Shown: piece after piece, positions 20,998 through 28,686 of the stretch
Position numbering within the stretch: the first letter of the stretch is position 1
How the letters are laid out: every line of letters starts with the position of its first letter
IMG/VR virus record: IMGVR_UViG_3300043419_000931
Coordinates: 1-38,795 of that record
Source: a virus
Strand: one strand, 5' to 3'
Length of the DNA stretch: 38,795 nucleotides
Notes under the pieces: generated by a model
What the model saw: the letters and a program-made list of their open reading frames with translations, nothing else
What the model was told of the DNA's origin: nothing
Databases searched by the model: none
Position numbers and translations under genes: made by a program

Positions 20998-21007
20998 AGG
21001 AGCAGTG

Positions 21008-21832
21008 ATGGAAAATCAACTCGTCGAGTTGCAGAAACGAATCGCAAGTCTATCAAGCCGCATTGGCATAGCCAGCGATCGTGTGTCAAAGGGTGAGACA
21101 TTCACTCCTCCAGACGGCGTGCGCTCCGCTGCAAATCGTGGTTTGGAACTTCGCGCACAGTGGAAGCGTGGAGGATTGTCGAACAGTCAGGCAAGTGATC
21201 AAGGCATCGGCTCCGGCGTGCAGCGTGCCGTCAACCTCAAGAACGGCGACGCGATCAGCCTTGAAACCGTCAAGCGGATGCACGCGTTTTTCTCTCGCCA
21301 CGCCAAGAACTACAGGCCCGACGAAAAAGAGTCCGACGGCGGGCCGACCGCAGGAACGATTGCTTGGTACTTGTGGGGCGGCAACGCTGGCAAAGCATGG
21401 GCCGAGGGAATCGCAAACCGGGTGCGCAAGGATGCCATGCCTGCCGCAAATGCGGTGGGGCCGACCGCAAGTGCGGTGCATGTCCCCGCGCCAATGGGCA
21501 GCAAGCCCAAGCCCAAGAAAAAAGCCGAGCCGGTCAAGAAGCTGTCCGAGCCGATCGTCAATGCGCTGAAGCAGAAGGTTGAAGAAGCCAACGCAGCGGC
21601 AAAGGACGACACCCGCAAGACGACCTTCGACGTGCTTCGGCAGGTCTACGAGCGCGGCGCTGCTGCCCATCAGGCTGACAAGACCACCAGTGCGACCTCT
21701 GGCGCTTACGCGCTGGCCCGGGTCAACGCATACCTGAAGCTGCTGCGCACCGGTCGGCCCGACAACAAGGCTTATGTGCAAGACAACGGCCTGCTGCCGT
21801 CTGGCCATCCAAAGGCAACAAAGGAGAAGTGA
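21008..21832 (+). CDS. probable packaged head protein, unknown function
   Basis: A 274-residue protein. The N-terminal half has the pattern LSNSQASDQGIGSGVQRAV, ISLETVKRMHAFFSRHAKNY and GTIAWYLWGGNAGKAWAEGI, which recurs in phage head-associated and multi-domain ejected proteins; its function is not known. A Lys/Pro/Ala linker (about 160-185) leads to a helical C-terminal domain (RQVYERGAAAHQADKTTSAT). AGGAGC precedes the ATG. It is coupled to the giant multi-enzyme gene, and may be its partner in the virion. Confidence 0.65.
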   Translation: MENQLVELQKRIASLSSRIGIASDRVSKGETFTPPDGVRSAANRGLELRAQWKRGGLSNSQASDQGIGSGVQRAVNLKNGDAISLETVKRMHAFFSRHAKNYRPDEKESDGGPTAGTIAWYLWGGNAGKAWAEGIANRVRKDAMPAANAVGPTASAVHVPAPMGSKPKPKKKAEPVKKLSEPIVNALKQKVEEANAAAKDDTRKTTFDVLRQVYERGAAAHQADKTTSATSGAYALARVNAYLKLLRTGRPDNKAYVQDNGLLPSGHPKATKEK

Positions 21833-21834
21833 CC

Positions 21835-24800
21835 GTGGCATCAAACTTGTCTTTTGACCTTCTGCGTGCGCGTCTTGAGATCATCAAGGCGCTCGCCAAC
21901 CGCTGGCCTGCCGGTACCCAAGGCGGGAAAGGGGGCCAGTTCGCCCCAAAAGGCTCCACGGGCGGCGCAAGCGGCACCCTGCAAGCTCCGCAGCTTGGCA
22001 TCGGGCCAAAAGGCTACGCCCCCGCGTTTGGCTCGTGGGGGGCCAACTCTCTCGTGCCGGTAACGCCACCCAAGGGTGCCAAGCCGCACCAGCAAATGGG
22101 CGAGGACGGCAAGCCGGTGACGATTAATTACCCGAGCCGCGCCAGCAGCCCGCAAACGTGGACGGACAAAAACAAGACGGCCACTTTCACCCCCGGCAGT
22201 GCCACACCAGAAAAGCTCAACGGCGTGAAGATGTCGTCGTGGAAAGCCCCGACTGACAAAGCCGGGTGGGCCAAGGTGGACGGCACCAACCCTGACCTTG
22301 ACGCGCTGCCTTTCCAGCCGCACCCAACCAAGAAAACGGGCGCTGGCGTGATGGTCGTCGAGCCTGATGGCCGTGTCTGGCTGACGCGCCCAACAAACAG
22401 TTTCGGTGGCTACGTCCACACCTTCCCCAAGGGCACGGCAGAGGACGGTCTTTCCTTGCAGCAAAACGCCATCAAGGAGGCGTACGAGGAGACCGGGCTG
22501 AAGGTCAAGATCGTCGGCGTCCTCGGCGATTACGAGCGCGACACATCGAAGGCCCGCTTCTTTGTTGCACGCCGCGTCGGCGGCACGCCAAAGGACATGG
22601 GTTGGGAGTCGCAGGCCATGCGTCTTGCACCCATGAAGGAGGCGCTTCAGCTTCTCAACAAGCCGCACGACAAGGACATCCTCAACGCCCTGTCCTACGA
22701 ACTGAGCACCTTGCGCAAGGCCGCTCCGGCTCCGGCAAAAGGCGGCGCGTGGCAAAAGCAGGAACGCTGGCCAGAAGGCACGCCCGTTGGCGGGCAGTGG
22801 AAGGCAATGGGGGCTGACGGCCTCACCTTGCCGCCCAAGCTCGGCAGTGCAGCCAATCCCGCCTACGACAAGAAGGCCGCGACGCTGCACGCAGCAGCGC
22901 AGGCAGGCGACATCGCAAAAGTGCAGGCGTACGTCAGCGCCAACGCCGAGAAGCTCAACAAGTTCGATCAGGTCAAAGCGTCTGGCATCACGCCCAACTC
23001 CCAGACCAAGTGGGCAGCAGGCTCTGTGCAGTACGGCAACCAGTTGATCAAGGACTACGAGTCGAAGGGCAAGGCTGTCGCAAGCGCTGACAAACTCGCT
23101 GGCCCTGCCAAGTTGTCCGCATGGAAGCAGACAGGCGCAAAGCCCGGTGGCTCCAACCCCGGGGCGATCTACACCGACGAGAACGGCGTGCGCTGGCTGG
23201 TCAAGGGCAGCAACGCGGGCGGCGCGACCAAGCAAAGCCACAACGAAGTGCTGGCGTCCAAGCTGATGGCAGCGGCAGGCATCGGCGTGCCCGAAATGAA
23301 GCTGGTCGATCTCGAAGGCAAGCACGGCGGTGGCATTGGCGTCGCGTCCAAGATGATGGACAACCTCCAGTCGCTTGGGTTGAACACCCCCGGTCACCTC
23401 AGTGCTGCGCAAGCCGACTTCGCCGTCCACGCGTGGCTTGCCAACTACGACGCGATTGGCATGTCCTACGACAACACGAAGATCGGCGTGGATGGCAAGG
23501 CCGTCAACATCGACCCGGGCGGTGCGCTGGAGTACCGCGCCCAAGGCAAGCTGAAAACCGACTTCACCAACTCCGTGCTCGAACTAAAGTCGATGCGCGA
23601 CGCCCAAAAGAACCCGCAGGCTGCTGCCGTGTACGGGTCAATGACCAGCTCCCAGATTGCCGAAAGTGCAAAGAAGGTCGCGGCGATCAGCGACGACTCG
23701 ATCACCAAGATGGTGATGACCTACGGCGGCGGCAACGACGCAGAGAAAAAGGCGCTGGCGCTCAAACTGATCAACCGCAAGCAGGACTTGGCCCAACGGG
23801 TTCTGGAGATGCAGACCGGTGAGAAGGTAAAGGCCGAGCCAGCGCCAACGGTTGCCGCCACAGCGCCCGTTTCGGTCGCTCCTGCGGCAACCCCCAAAGC
23901 GGCAGCGCCTGTGGCCGCACAGGCCCAAATCACCCAGAAGGTGACGCAGAGCGTTTTCCACAACACAAGCGACGGCCACAACAAGTTCTGGGCCGTTTCG
24001 GTCAGCGGCAATACGTTGGTGACGCACTACGGGAAGATCGGTACCGCAGGTTCAACGACGACCAAGCAGTTCGGCAGCACCGGGGAGGCGTCTGTTGCGG
24101 CTGCAAAGCTGATGGCTCAAAAAACCAAGGGCGGCTACTCCTACCAAACAAAGCAAGACGCGCCAGACCAGATTGCGTTGTTGCACGGAGCGATGGGTGC
24201 TCCTGTTTCGCAAAAGCCCGCTGCTGTTGCGCAACCGGCCCCAACCGTTTCACAAACACCGGCTTCTGTATCGGGTGGGCGCGGCGGCAATCTTCCAAGC
24301 GTGCCTACGTACGCTGGCATTCACCAAGCGAAGTACAAGGAAGTTTCAAAAGAAATAGCCAACATGCCGGTCGACGCTCTGATCGCCACAAAGCAGATCG
24401 CTGGCGGCAACATCGTTTTCACAACCGGTGCCGGGAAAATCACCCTCAAAAACCCGCCAAGCAGCGCGGACGGGAAAAAGTTTGACAGCTACTTCAACAG
24501 CCTTGTCGCGGCCAAGACGGCTGCGGAGCCAGCGCAGGTCGCGCCTACGACGCAGGCCAGCGTTCAGGCAACGACTGCACCCAAAAAGAAGCTCGCCGAC
24601 CTGCCAGCGTTTGTCGAAAGCGTCCCCGGTGCAAAGGCCAAGTTCGAGTTCCTCGCCGACAAGGCAACGAACAGTTGGGCGTCTGGCAACCTGACCATGC
24701 TGGAGGGGATGTTCCACGCCGCAAGCAACGAGAGCACGCACAACTCTGGACTGCTAACCGCGCACATCGGTGGCCTGATGGACGACCTCAAGGCCAAGCA

Positions 24801-26211
24801 GACTGCAACGCTGGTGGACAAGATGGGCGACGACTCGCTCAAGGCCGTCAACGTCCCGCAACCCGGCAAAAACGTCGCCGCTGGCCCCGCGATGCCAGAC
24901 TTCGACAAGCAGAAGCTGCCAACGTCGAACACGAACGCGGCAAGTCACAACAAGAAGATCGACCAGATCAAGGCGTCGGCCCAATCCGGTGACGTCAAGG
25001 CGCTGCTTGGAATGTCGTTTGCGACGAACACCTATGGCGTCAAGCAGGCCAAGATCGTCAACGACACGCTGGCATCGCTCGGCATCGCCGAGAAGGTTAC
25101 GGCAGGCCAAAAGGCCAACACCCACCCCGCATTGTTTGGCGGCATGAAGCCAGCCGACGCGGCAGACCTGTTGGTGTCGCAAGGCAAGGCCATCCCAAAG
25201 CCACCACAAGCGCCCGGTACCACCGCTGTCAAGATCGACGCCGCCAAGCTGCCGTCCAAGCCGGAGTTCATCACCTCCAAAGTCGAGGTCAAAAAGGAGA
25301 ACGAGCACCACGCAGAGGTGCTGTTGCAATTCGCCCGCAACGGCGACCTTGCAAACCTGAAGTCCTACGACAAGTTCAGCCAATTGAGCCAGAAGCTGAC
25401 CGAGTTCAAGCAGGACTTGGTGCAGGAACTGGAGGTGCAGCTTTTCCCGCCGCGCCCCAAGACAGGCATGAGCAAGAACGTCCCACCGATCACGATCGGA
25501 AAGACGCCTTACAAGAGCCTCGCTGCGCACGCCGAGCATTTCAAGCCGGTGCCCGTCACCGACGCTTACAACGTGTCGGCCCACCACAAGGCGGCTTCGT
25601 TCGTCATGCTTGGCAAGACGGATGCGGGAACAGTGAAGCAGGCGTTCGCCGGGGCTGGGACGTGGACAGGCAAGGTTCCGCAGTCGATCAAAGATCAGCA
25701 CAACAAGCACATCGAAACGCTCGACCAAAAGACCAAGGACAACGTGCGCAAGTACACGACCAATTGGGCCTTCGGTGCGAACGACCAGATGCGCAACAAG
25801 GGCGAGATCAACTCAACGATTCAAGCCGTCTCGGAGGCGATTCACAAGGCGTCGCTGGAACTTCCAGAGGGAAGCCAGTACGCCCGGTCTATCAGCATCA
25901 GCGGCGGCGCGTTGAAGCAAATCCAAGCACTCCAGCCCGGTGACGTCATTCAGTCGCCGCAGTTTGAGTCCATCAAGCAAAAGGGTGGCTACGGCGAAGG
26001 CAAGAACGTGGAGATGCGTCTTGTCGCGGCGGCGGGCGCAAAGGCGATCTGGGTGGATGACAAGCTCTCCGCGCACAAGGGGGAACTCGAACTGGTCATG
26101 GCCGAAAACGCACGGTATGCTATCAACCGTGTGTACGAATCCAGCGGAAAAACGATCATTGAAGCGGTAATCTTGCCGACCGTCAAAGGCACACTGAAGG
26201 GCAAACCATGA
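21835..26211 (+). CDS. giant multi-enzyme protein: Nudix, kinase-like, WGR, ADP-ribosyltransferase
   Basis: A protein of 1458 residues (numbers below count from the GTG at 21829). A phage-type motif RWPAGTQGGKGGQF (25-38) is repeated as RWPEGTPVGGQW (313-324). Nudix domain at about 168-290: box GTAEDG at 202, KEAYEETGL at 215-223, with the outer Glu replaced. HipA/PI-kinase-like domain at about 420-665: K459, E473, WLANYDAIG (D541), YDN (548-549), IDPGG (D562). Pro/Ala linker, then WGR-like domain (708-775, YGKIG at 734). Two unassigned helical regions follow. The C-terminus (1300-1450) is an R-S-E type ADP-ribosyltransferase: R1353, F.S at 1379-1381, E1419/E1421. Being next to MuF, it is probably packaged and injected to modify host proteins. 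GTG at 21835 is preferred over 21829 because AAGGAG is then eight bases away. Confidence 0.88.
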   Translation: MASNLSFDLLRARLEIIKALANRWPAGTQGGKGGQFAPKGSTGGASGTLQAPQLGIGPKGYAPAFGSWGANSLVPVTPPKGAKPHQQMGEDGKPVTINYPSRASSPQTWTDKNKTATFTPGSATPEKLNGVKMSSWKAPTDKAGWAKVDGTNPDLDALPFQPHPTKKTGAGVMVVEPDGRVWLTRPTNSFGGYVHTFPKGTAEDGLSLQQNAIKEAYEETGLKVKIVGVLGDYERDTSKARFFVARRVGGTPKDMGWESQAMRLAPMKEALQLLNKPHDKDILNALSYELSTLRKAAPAPAKGGAWQKQERWPEGTPVGGQWKAMGADGLTLPPKLGSAANPAYDKKAATLHAAAQAGDIAKVQAYVSANAEKLNKFDQVKASGITPNSQTKWAAGSVQYGNQLIKDYESKGKAVASADKLAGPAKLSAWKQTGAKPGGSNPGAIYTDENGVRWLVKGSNAGGATKQSHNEVLASKLMAAAGIGVPEMKLVDLEGKHGGGIGVASKMMDNLQSLGLNTPGHLSAAQADFAVHAWLANYDAIGMSYDNTKIGVDGKAVNIDPGGALEYRAQGKLKTDFTNSVLELKSMRDAQKNPQAAAVYGSMTSSQIAESAKKVAAISDDSITKMVMTYGGGNDAEKKALALKLINRKQDLAQRVLEMQTGEKVKAEPAPTVAATAPVSVAPAATPKAAAPVAAQAQITQKVTQSVFHNTSDGHNKFWAVSVSGNTLVTHYGKIGTAGSTTTKQFGSTGEASVAAAKLMAQKTKGGYSYQTKQDAPDQIALLHGAMGAPVSQKPAAVAQPAPTVSQTPASVSGGRGGNLPSVPTYAGIHQAKYKEVSKEIANMPVDALIATKQIAGGNIVFTTGAGKITLKNPPSSADGKKFDSYFNSLVAAKTAAEPAQVAPTTQASVQATTAPKKKLADLPAFVESVPGAKAKFEFLADKATNSWASGNLTMLEGMFHAASNESTHNSGLLTAHIGGLMDDLKAKQTATLVDKMGDDSLKAVNVPQPGKNVAAGPAMPDFDKQKLPTSNTNAASHNKKIDQIKASAQSGDVKALLGMSFATNTYGVKQAKIVNDTLASLGIAEKVTAGQKANTHPALFGGMKPADAADLLVSQGKAIPKPPQAPGTTAVKIDAAKLPSKPEFITSKVEVKKENEHHAEVLLQFARNGDLANLKSYDKFSQLSQKLTEFKQDLVQELEVQLFPPRPKTGMSKNVPPITIGKTPYKSLAAHAEHFKPVPVTDAYNVSAHHKAASFVMLGKTDAGTVKQAFAGAGTWTGKVPQSIKDQHNKHIETLDQKTKDNVRKYTTNWAFGANDQMRNKGEINSTIQAVSEAIHKASLELPEGSQYARSISISGGALKQIQALQPGDVIQSPQFESIKQKGGYGEGKNVEMRLVAAAGAKAIWVDDKLSAHKGELELVMAENARYAINRVYESSGKTIIEAVILPTVKGTLKGKP

Positions 26212-26714
26212 CAACTCAAGACCACGACGATCTCATCGGCAGCGGCTTTGTTTCGCAAGTCGGCGACGCTGGCTCAAAGCCGATCTTGGCATCGCTGCAA
26301 ACGGCGTCTGACCTGCTGCGCAACTTGGTTGCCGACGCGCTTGCCCGCCGAGGTATGTACCTTGAGGGGAAGATGGAGCCAGCAGAAGCGCAGCAAGAAG
26401 ACGTTGCAGCTTGCCTTGATCTTGCTGAACTGCTCATGGGCCGTGGCCCGCGATCGGTGGCCTTCTTTGTCCAGCCGTGGAATAGCCCGGAGCAGCTTGG
26501 TCAGTTCCTGATCGACTCGTACGACTTGGAGTGCAAGGACGACGAGGCCGTGTTTTCTCTCCTCGTTTCGATGCTCTCTGCCGTCTACCAAGAGGTGGAC
26601 AGCATGGCACTGAACAAACAGGACGCGGAAGAGGAAGGCTGGAGGCTTGACGGCATCATCGAAGCGCACGCGCACGCGCTGACCGGCATCCCATATCCGA
26701 CCGAAGACGAGTGA
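26208..26714 (+). CDS. unknown acidic protein coupled to the ADP-ribosyltransferase gene
   Basis: A 168-residue, strongly acidic protein (MTTQDHDDLIGSGFVSQVGD). Its ATG overlaps the stop of the giant gene (ATGA), so the two are made together. Helical core with LLRNLVADALARRGMYLEGK, FFVQPWNSPEQLGQFLIDSY and an acidic C-terminus. An acidic partner right after an ADP-ribosyltransferase domain is the usual place for an immunity protein or chaperone, but no known antitoxin family is recognised. Confidence 0.6.
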   Translation: MTTQDHDDLIGSGFVSQVGDAGSKPILASLQTASDLLRNLVADALARRGMYLEGKMEPAEAQQEDVAACLDLAELLMGRGPRSVAFFVQPWNSPEQLGQFLIDSYDLECKDDEAVFSLLVSMLSAVYQEVDSMALNKQDAEEEGWRLDGIIEAHAHALTGIPYPTEDE

Positions 26715-26744
26715 TCGTCACAACTAGCGCCAACATGGCCTAGA

Positions 26745-26765
26745 AGCCGCCAACCCTCGGCGGCT
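26745..26765 (+). terminator. hairpin after the giant-effector operon
   Basis: AGCCGCC (26745-26751) pairs perfectly with GGCGGCT (26759-26765) around a 7-base loop. It has no U-tract and its last base is the first base of palindrome copy 14, so RNA polymerase arrest and operator binding may be linked here. It may also be a plain attenuator. Confidence 0.45.
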
Positions 26766-26780
26766 ATCACAACCACGACA
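26765..26780. promoter_or_regulatory. operator-like palindrome, copy 14
   Basis: TATCAC-AACC-ACGACA, 11 of 12 positions, in the 213-bp gap ahead of the protease-scaffold-capsid genes. No strong -35/-10 pair is seen in that gap. Confidence 0.65.
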
Positions 26781-26927
26781 TTCAGCGCACGGGGCTACGG
26801 CTCCTGATGCGCTCATTTGTCTGGCCCGGGTGCATCACGCGCCACTTGCAAGCTGTCGCGCTGCGATACCCGTTTGGCTCGTGGAGCGCCCTTTTACACT
26901 TTTGAAACCAACCCAAGGAGAACCCTC

Positions 26928-27320
26928 ATGGACTTCAGCATTGCCATCACTTTTGAAAAGGCCGACATCAGCGGAAAAACTGTCGCCGGTTGGGCAAGCG
27001 TCGCCACCGTGGACGGAAAGGCCGTGACGGATTATCAAGGCGATATCATTTCCATCGACGAACTGCGCAAGGCTGCGCACAAATTCGTCTCAGACGCACG
27101 AGTCGCAAAGGCGATGCACGCTGGCAACCAAGTCGGAGAGGTTGTCGAGAGCGTGATCATCGATGATGAATTTGCGAAGGTACTCGGCATCACCGACGGC
27201 AAGCGGGGCTGGTGGGTCAAGATGCAAATCAATGACCCGGCAATCCAAGAGGGAGTGCGGAAAGGGAAGTACCGCGCTTTCAGTATTGGCGGCAAGGGTC
27301 GCCGTACGCCACAGGAGTGA
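26928..27320 (+). CDS. head maturation protease, XkdF-like N-terminal part
   Basis: A 130-residue protein resembling XkdF-type phage serine proteases: VAGWASVATVDGKAVTDYQG at the start, H64 in KAMHAGNQVG, and S119 in YRAFSIGGKGRR. It should cleave the scaffold during prohead maturation. Family members normally continue with a strand ending EVSLVD.PAN; here that segment is in the next reading frame (ISLVDEGAN at its N-terminus), so the protease appears split. AAGGAGAAC precedes the ATG at 26928. The longer frame to 26817 is non-coding leader. Confidence 0.75.
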   Translation: MDFSIAITFEKADISGKTVAGWASVATVDGKAVTDYQGDIISIDELRKAAHKFVSDARVAKAMHAGNQVGEVVESVIIDDEFAKVLGITDGKRGWWVKMQINDPAIQEGVRKGKYRAFSIGGKGRRTPQE

Positions 27321-27325
27321 TGCGC

Positions 27326-28252
27326 ATGCCAAATCAACTGTCAGACATGACCATCGACGAGATCAGTCTCGTTGACGAAGGGGCCAATGGCGAGGCCCGC
27401 GTCGTCATTTTCAAAGCAAAAGCCGACTTCAAAACCTGCGCTGATTGCGAAACCCCCGACAAATGCGCCCGCAAGCGTTCTTGCATGGGTGCCACGAACA
27501 CCGATGAGGACACCAACGTCCTCTCAAAACTGTTGTCCCGTTTTGGGCAAACCGACCCGGGCGGTACCCCCCGGAATCCAGACGCTGCCGCTAGTGCGGC
27601 GGCTCAACTCAAGGAGCAAGACATGGACATTGAAGCTCTGTCAAAAGCACTTGAGGACGCTGAAGGCAAGCTGGTCGCGCTGGAAAAGCGAACCACCGAA
27701 GCTGAAAGTGCCCTCGAAGATGCCCAAGCAGTCATCAAGGCAAAAGACGACGAGATCACCGATCTCAAGCAAGCCACCAAGGCACAGGAATCTGACGAAG
27801 ACGTCATGAAGTCCCTGCCTGAAGTTGTGCGCAAGCGCATCGAGGAGAGCGAGGCCAAGGCCAAAGCTGCCGAAGAAGCCGTCGCAAAAATGCAAGCTGC
27901 CACCGAAACTCAAGAAGCCATCGCCAAGGCCAAGACCCTCGGCTTCGGCAACGCCGAGGAAGTTGGCCCGATGCTGTTGCGCGTGCGCAAGGGTCTGACC
28001 ACTGCTGCTGATGCAGACGCACTGGAAACCATGCTCAAGGCTCAATCCGAGCAAGGCAAGGTCGCGCATCTGTTCAAAGCGATGGGCACCACTCAAGCCG
28101 TCGACGGCGACCCCGAATTGATCATCAAGGCCAAAGCCGATGAGATTCGTGCCGTCAACAAAGGCATGACCGCCGAGCAGGCATACGCGAAAGCCGTGGA
28201 AGAGAATCCCGCGCTTTACAACGCGTACGTCGCCAAGCGTCGCGCCGCCTAA
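27326..28252 (+). CDS. protease C-terminal strand fused to scaffolding protein
   Basis: 308 residues. Residues 1-32 (LSDMTIDEISLVDEGAN) look like the end of an XkdF-type protease domain. A linker holds four Cys (C38, C41, C47, C53) that could bind metal. From about residue 100 the protein is a long Ala/Glu/Lys coiled coil typical of scaffolds (ALSKALEDAEGKLVALEKRT). AGGAG at 27313 fits the ATG at 27326 best; ATG 27320 is too close. An internal start at 27623 would give the free scaffold. Confidence 0.75.
   Translation: MPNQLSDMTIDEISLVDEGANGEARVVIFKAKADFKTCADCETPDKCARKRSCMGATNTDEDTNVLSKLLSRFGQTDPGGTPRNPDAAASAAAQLKEQDMDIEALSKALEDAEGKLVALEKRTTEAESALEDAQAVIKAKDDEITDLKQATKAQESDEDVMKSLPEVVRKRIEESEAKAKAAEEAVAKMQAATETQEAIAKAKTLGFGNAEEVGPMLLRVRKGLTTAADADALETMLKAQSEQGKVAHLFKAMGTTQAVDGDPELIIKAKADEIRAVNKGMTAEQAYAKAVEENPALYNAYVAKRRAA
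27623..28252 (+). CDS. nested scaffolding protein from internal in-frame start
   Basis: A strong ribosome site AAGGAG (27611-27616) lies six bases before ATG 27623 in the frame of the longer gene. The product would be 209 residues, MDIEALSKALEDAEGKLVAL onward, the complete coiled-coil scaffold without the protease-like N-terminus. The same arrangement is known for lambda C/Nu3. Predicted from sequence only. Confidence 0.6.
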   Translation: MDIEALSKALEDAEGKLVALEKRTTEAESALEDAQAVIKAKDDEITDLKQATKAQESDEDVMKSLPEVVRKRIEESEAKAKAAEEAVAKMQAATETQEAIAKAKTLGFGNAEEVGPMLLRVRKGLTTAADADALETMLKAQSEQGKVAHLFKAMGTTQAVDGDPELIIKAKADEIRAVNKGMTAEQAYAKAVEENPALYNAYVAKRRAA

Positions 28253-28276
28253 CCCAACAAACGAAAGGAGTCAGAA

Positions 28277-28657
28277 ATGGCATTCGAAATCGACATGGAC
28301 AGAATCAGCCTCGTTGCAGGCGCAGATTTGTCAACCAAGCAGTTCCTCGCAGTCTCGATCAACGCCAACGGCGCTGCCGTGACTGCTGACGCTGACGACT
28401 TCGCCGTCGGCATTCTGCAAAACAACCCCGGCAACGGTCAGGCAGCAACTGTCGCCGTCGGCGGTGTTTCCAAGGCTAAGGCTGGTGGAACCGTGGCCGC
28501 AGGCGCACGCGTGACCGCAAACGCCACCGGCCAAATCGTGGCTGCTGCCACTGGCGACTCCATCCTTGGAATTGCAGTGACTGGCGGTGTGTCTGGTGAC
28601 GTGATCAGCGTGCTGGTCAGCGCCTCCGGTACCGGCGCTGCCGCAGTCGTTTCCTAA
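28277..28657 (+). CDS. head decoration/stabilisation protein (DUF2190-like)
   Basis: A 126-residue Ala/Gly/Val-rich beta protein (AAVTADADDFAVGILQNNP, then AGARVTANATGQIVAAATGD), with the composition and position of capsid cement proteins just upstream of the major capsid gene. Strong AAAGGAG site. It likely binds the mature capsid surface. Confidence 0.75.
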   Translation: MAFEIDMDRISLVAGADLSTKQFLAVSINANGAAVTADADDFAVGILQNNPGNGQAATVAVGGVSKAKAGGTVAAGARVTANATGQIVAAATGDSILGIAVTGGVSGDVISVLVSASGTGAAAVVS

Positions 28658-28686
28658 ACCGATCACCAGTTAAAGGAGATTCCAAA

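Larger units (their letters stand above)
26715..26927. other. 213-bp gap before the protease gene, no gene seen
   Basis: It holds the hairpin at 26745, palindrome copy 14 and the AAGGAG site of the protease gene. No protein-like frame is visible on either strand. Confidence 0.6.

Noticed and set aside
20796-21008. Plus-strand 70-codon gene between the DGDG protein and the next head gene
   Set aside because: TGATG at both ends is suggestive, but the product is Trp/Cys/Arg rich with AGA/AGG codons unlike neighbouring genes. The minus frame looks better, though this is not settled.
21841-23544. Long 567-codon open frame on the minus strand
   Set aside because: It is fully antisense to the Nudix and kinase-like part of the giant gene; its translation has no domain and is the typical high-GC shadow frame.
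27285-27330. Programmed -1 frameshift joining protease and scaffold frames
   Set aside because: The frames would need a -1 shift, but no slippery heptamer is in phase, and an AGGAG-ATG start is present for the second frame.
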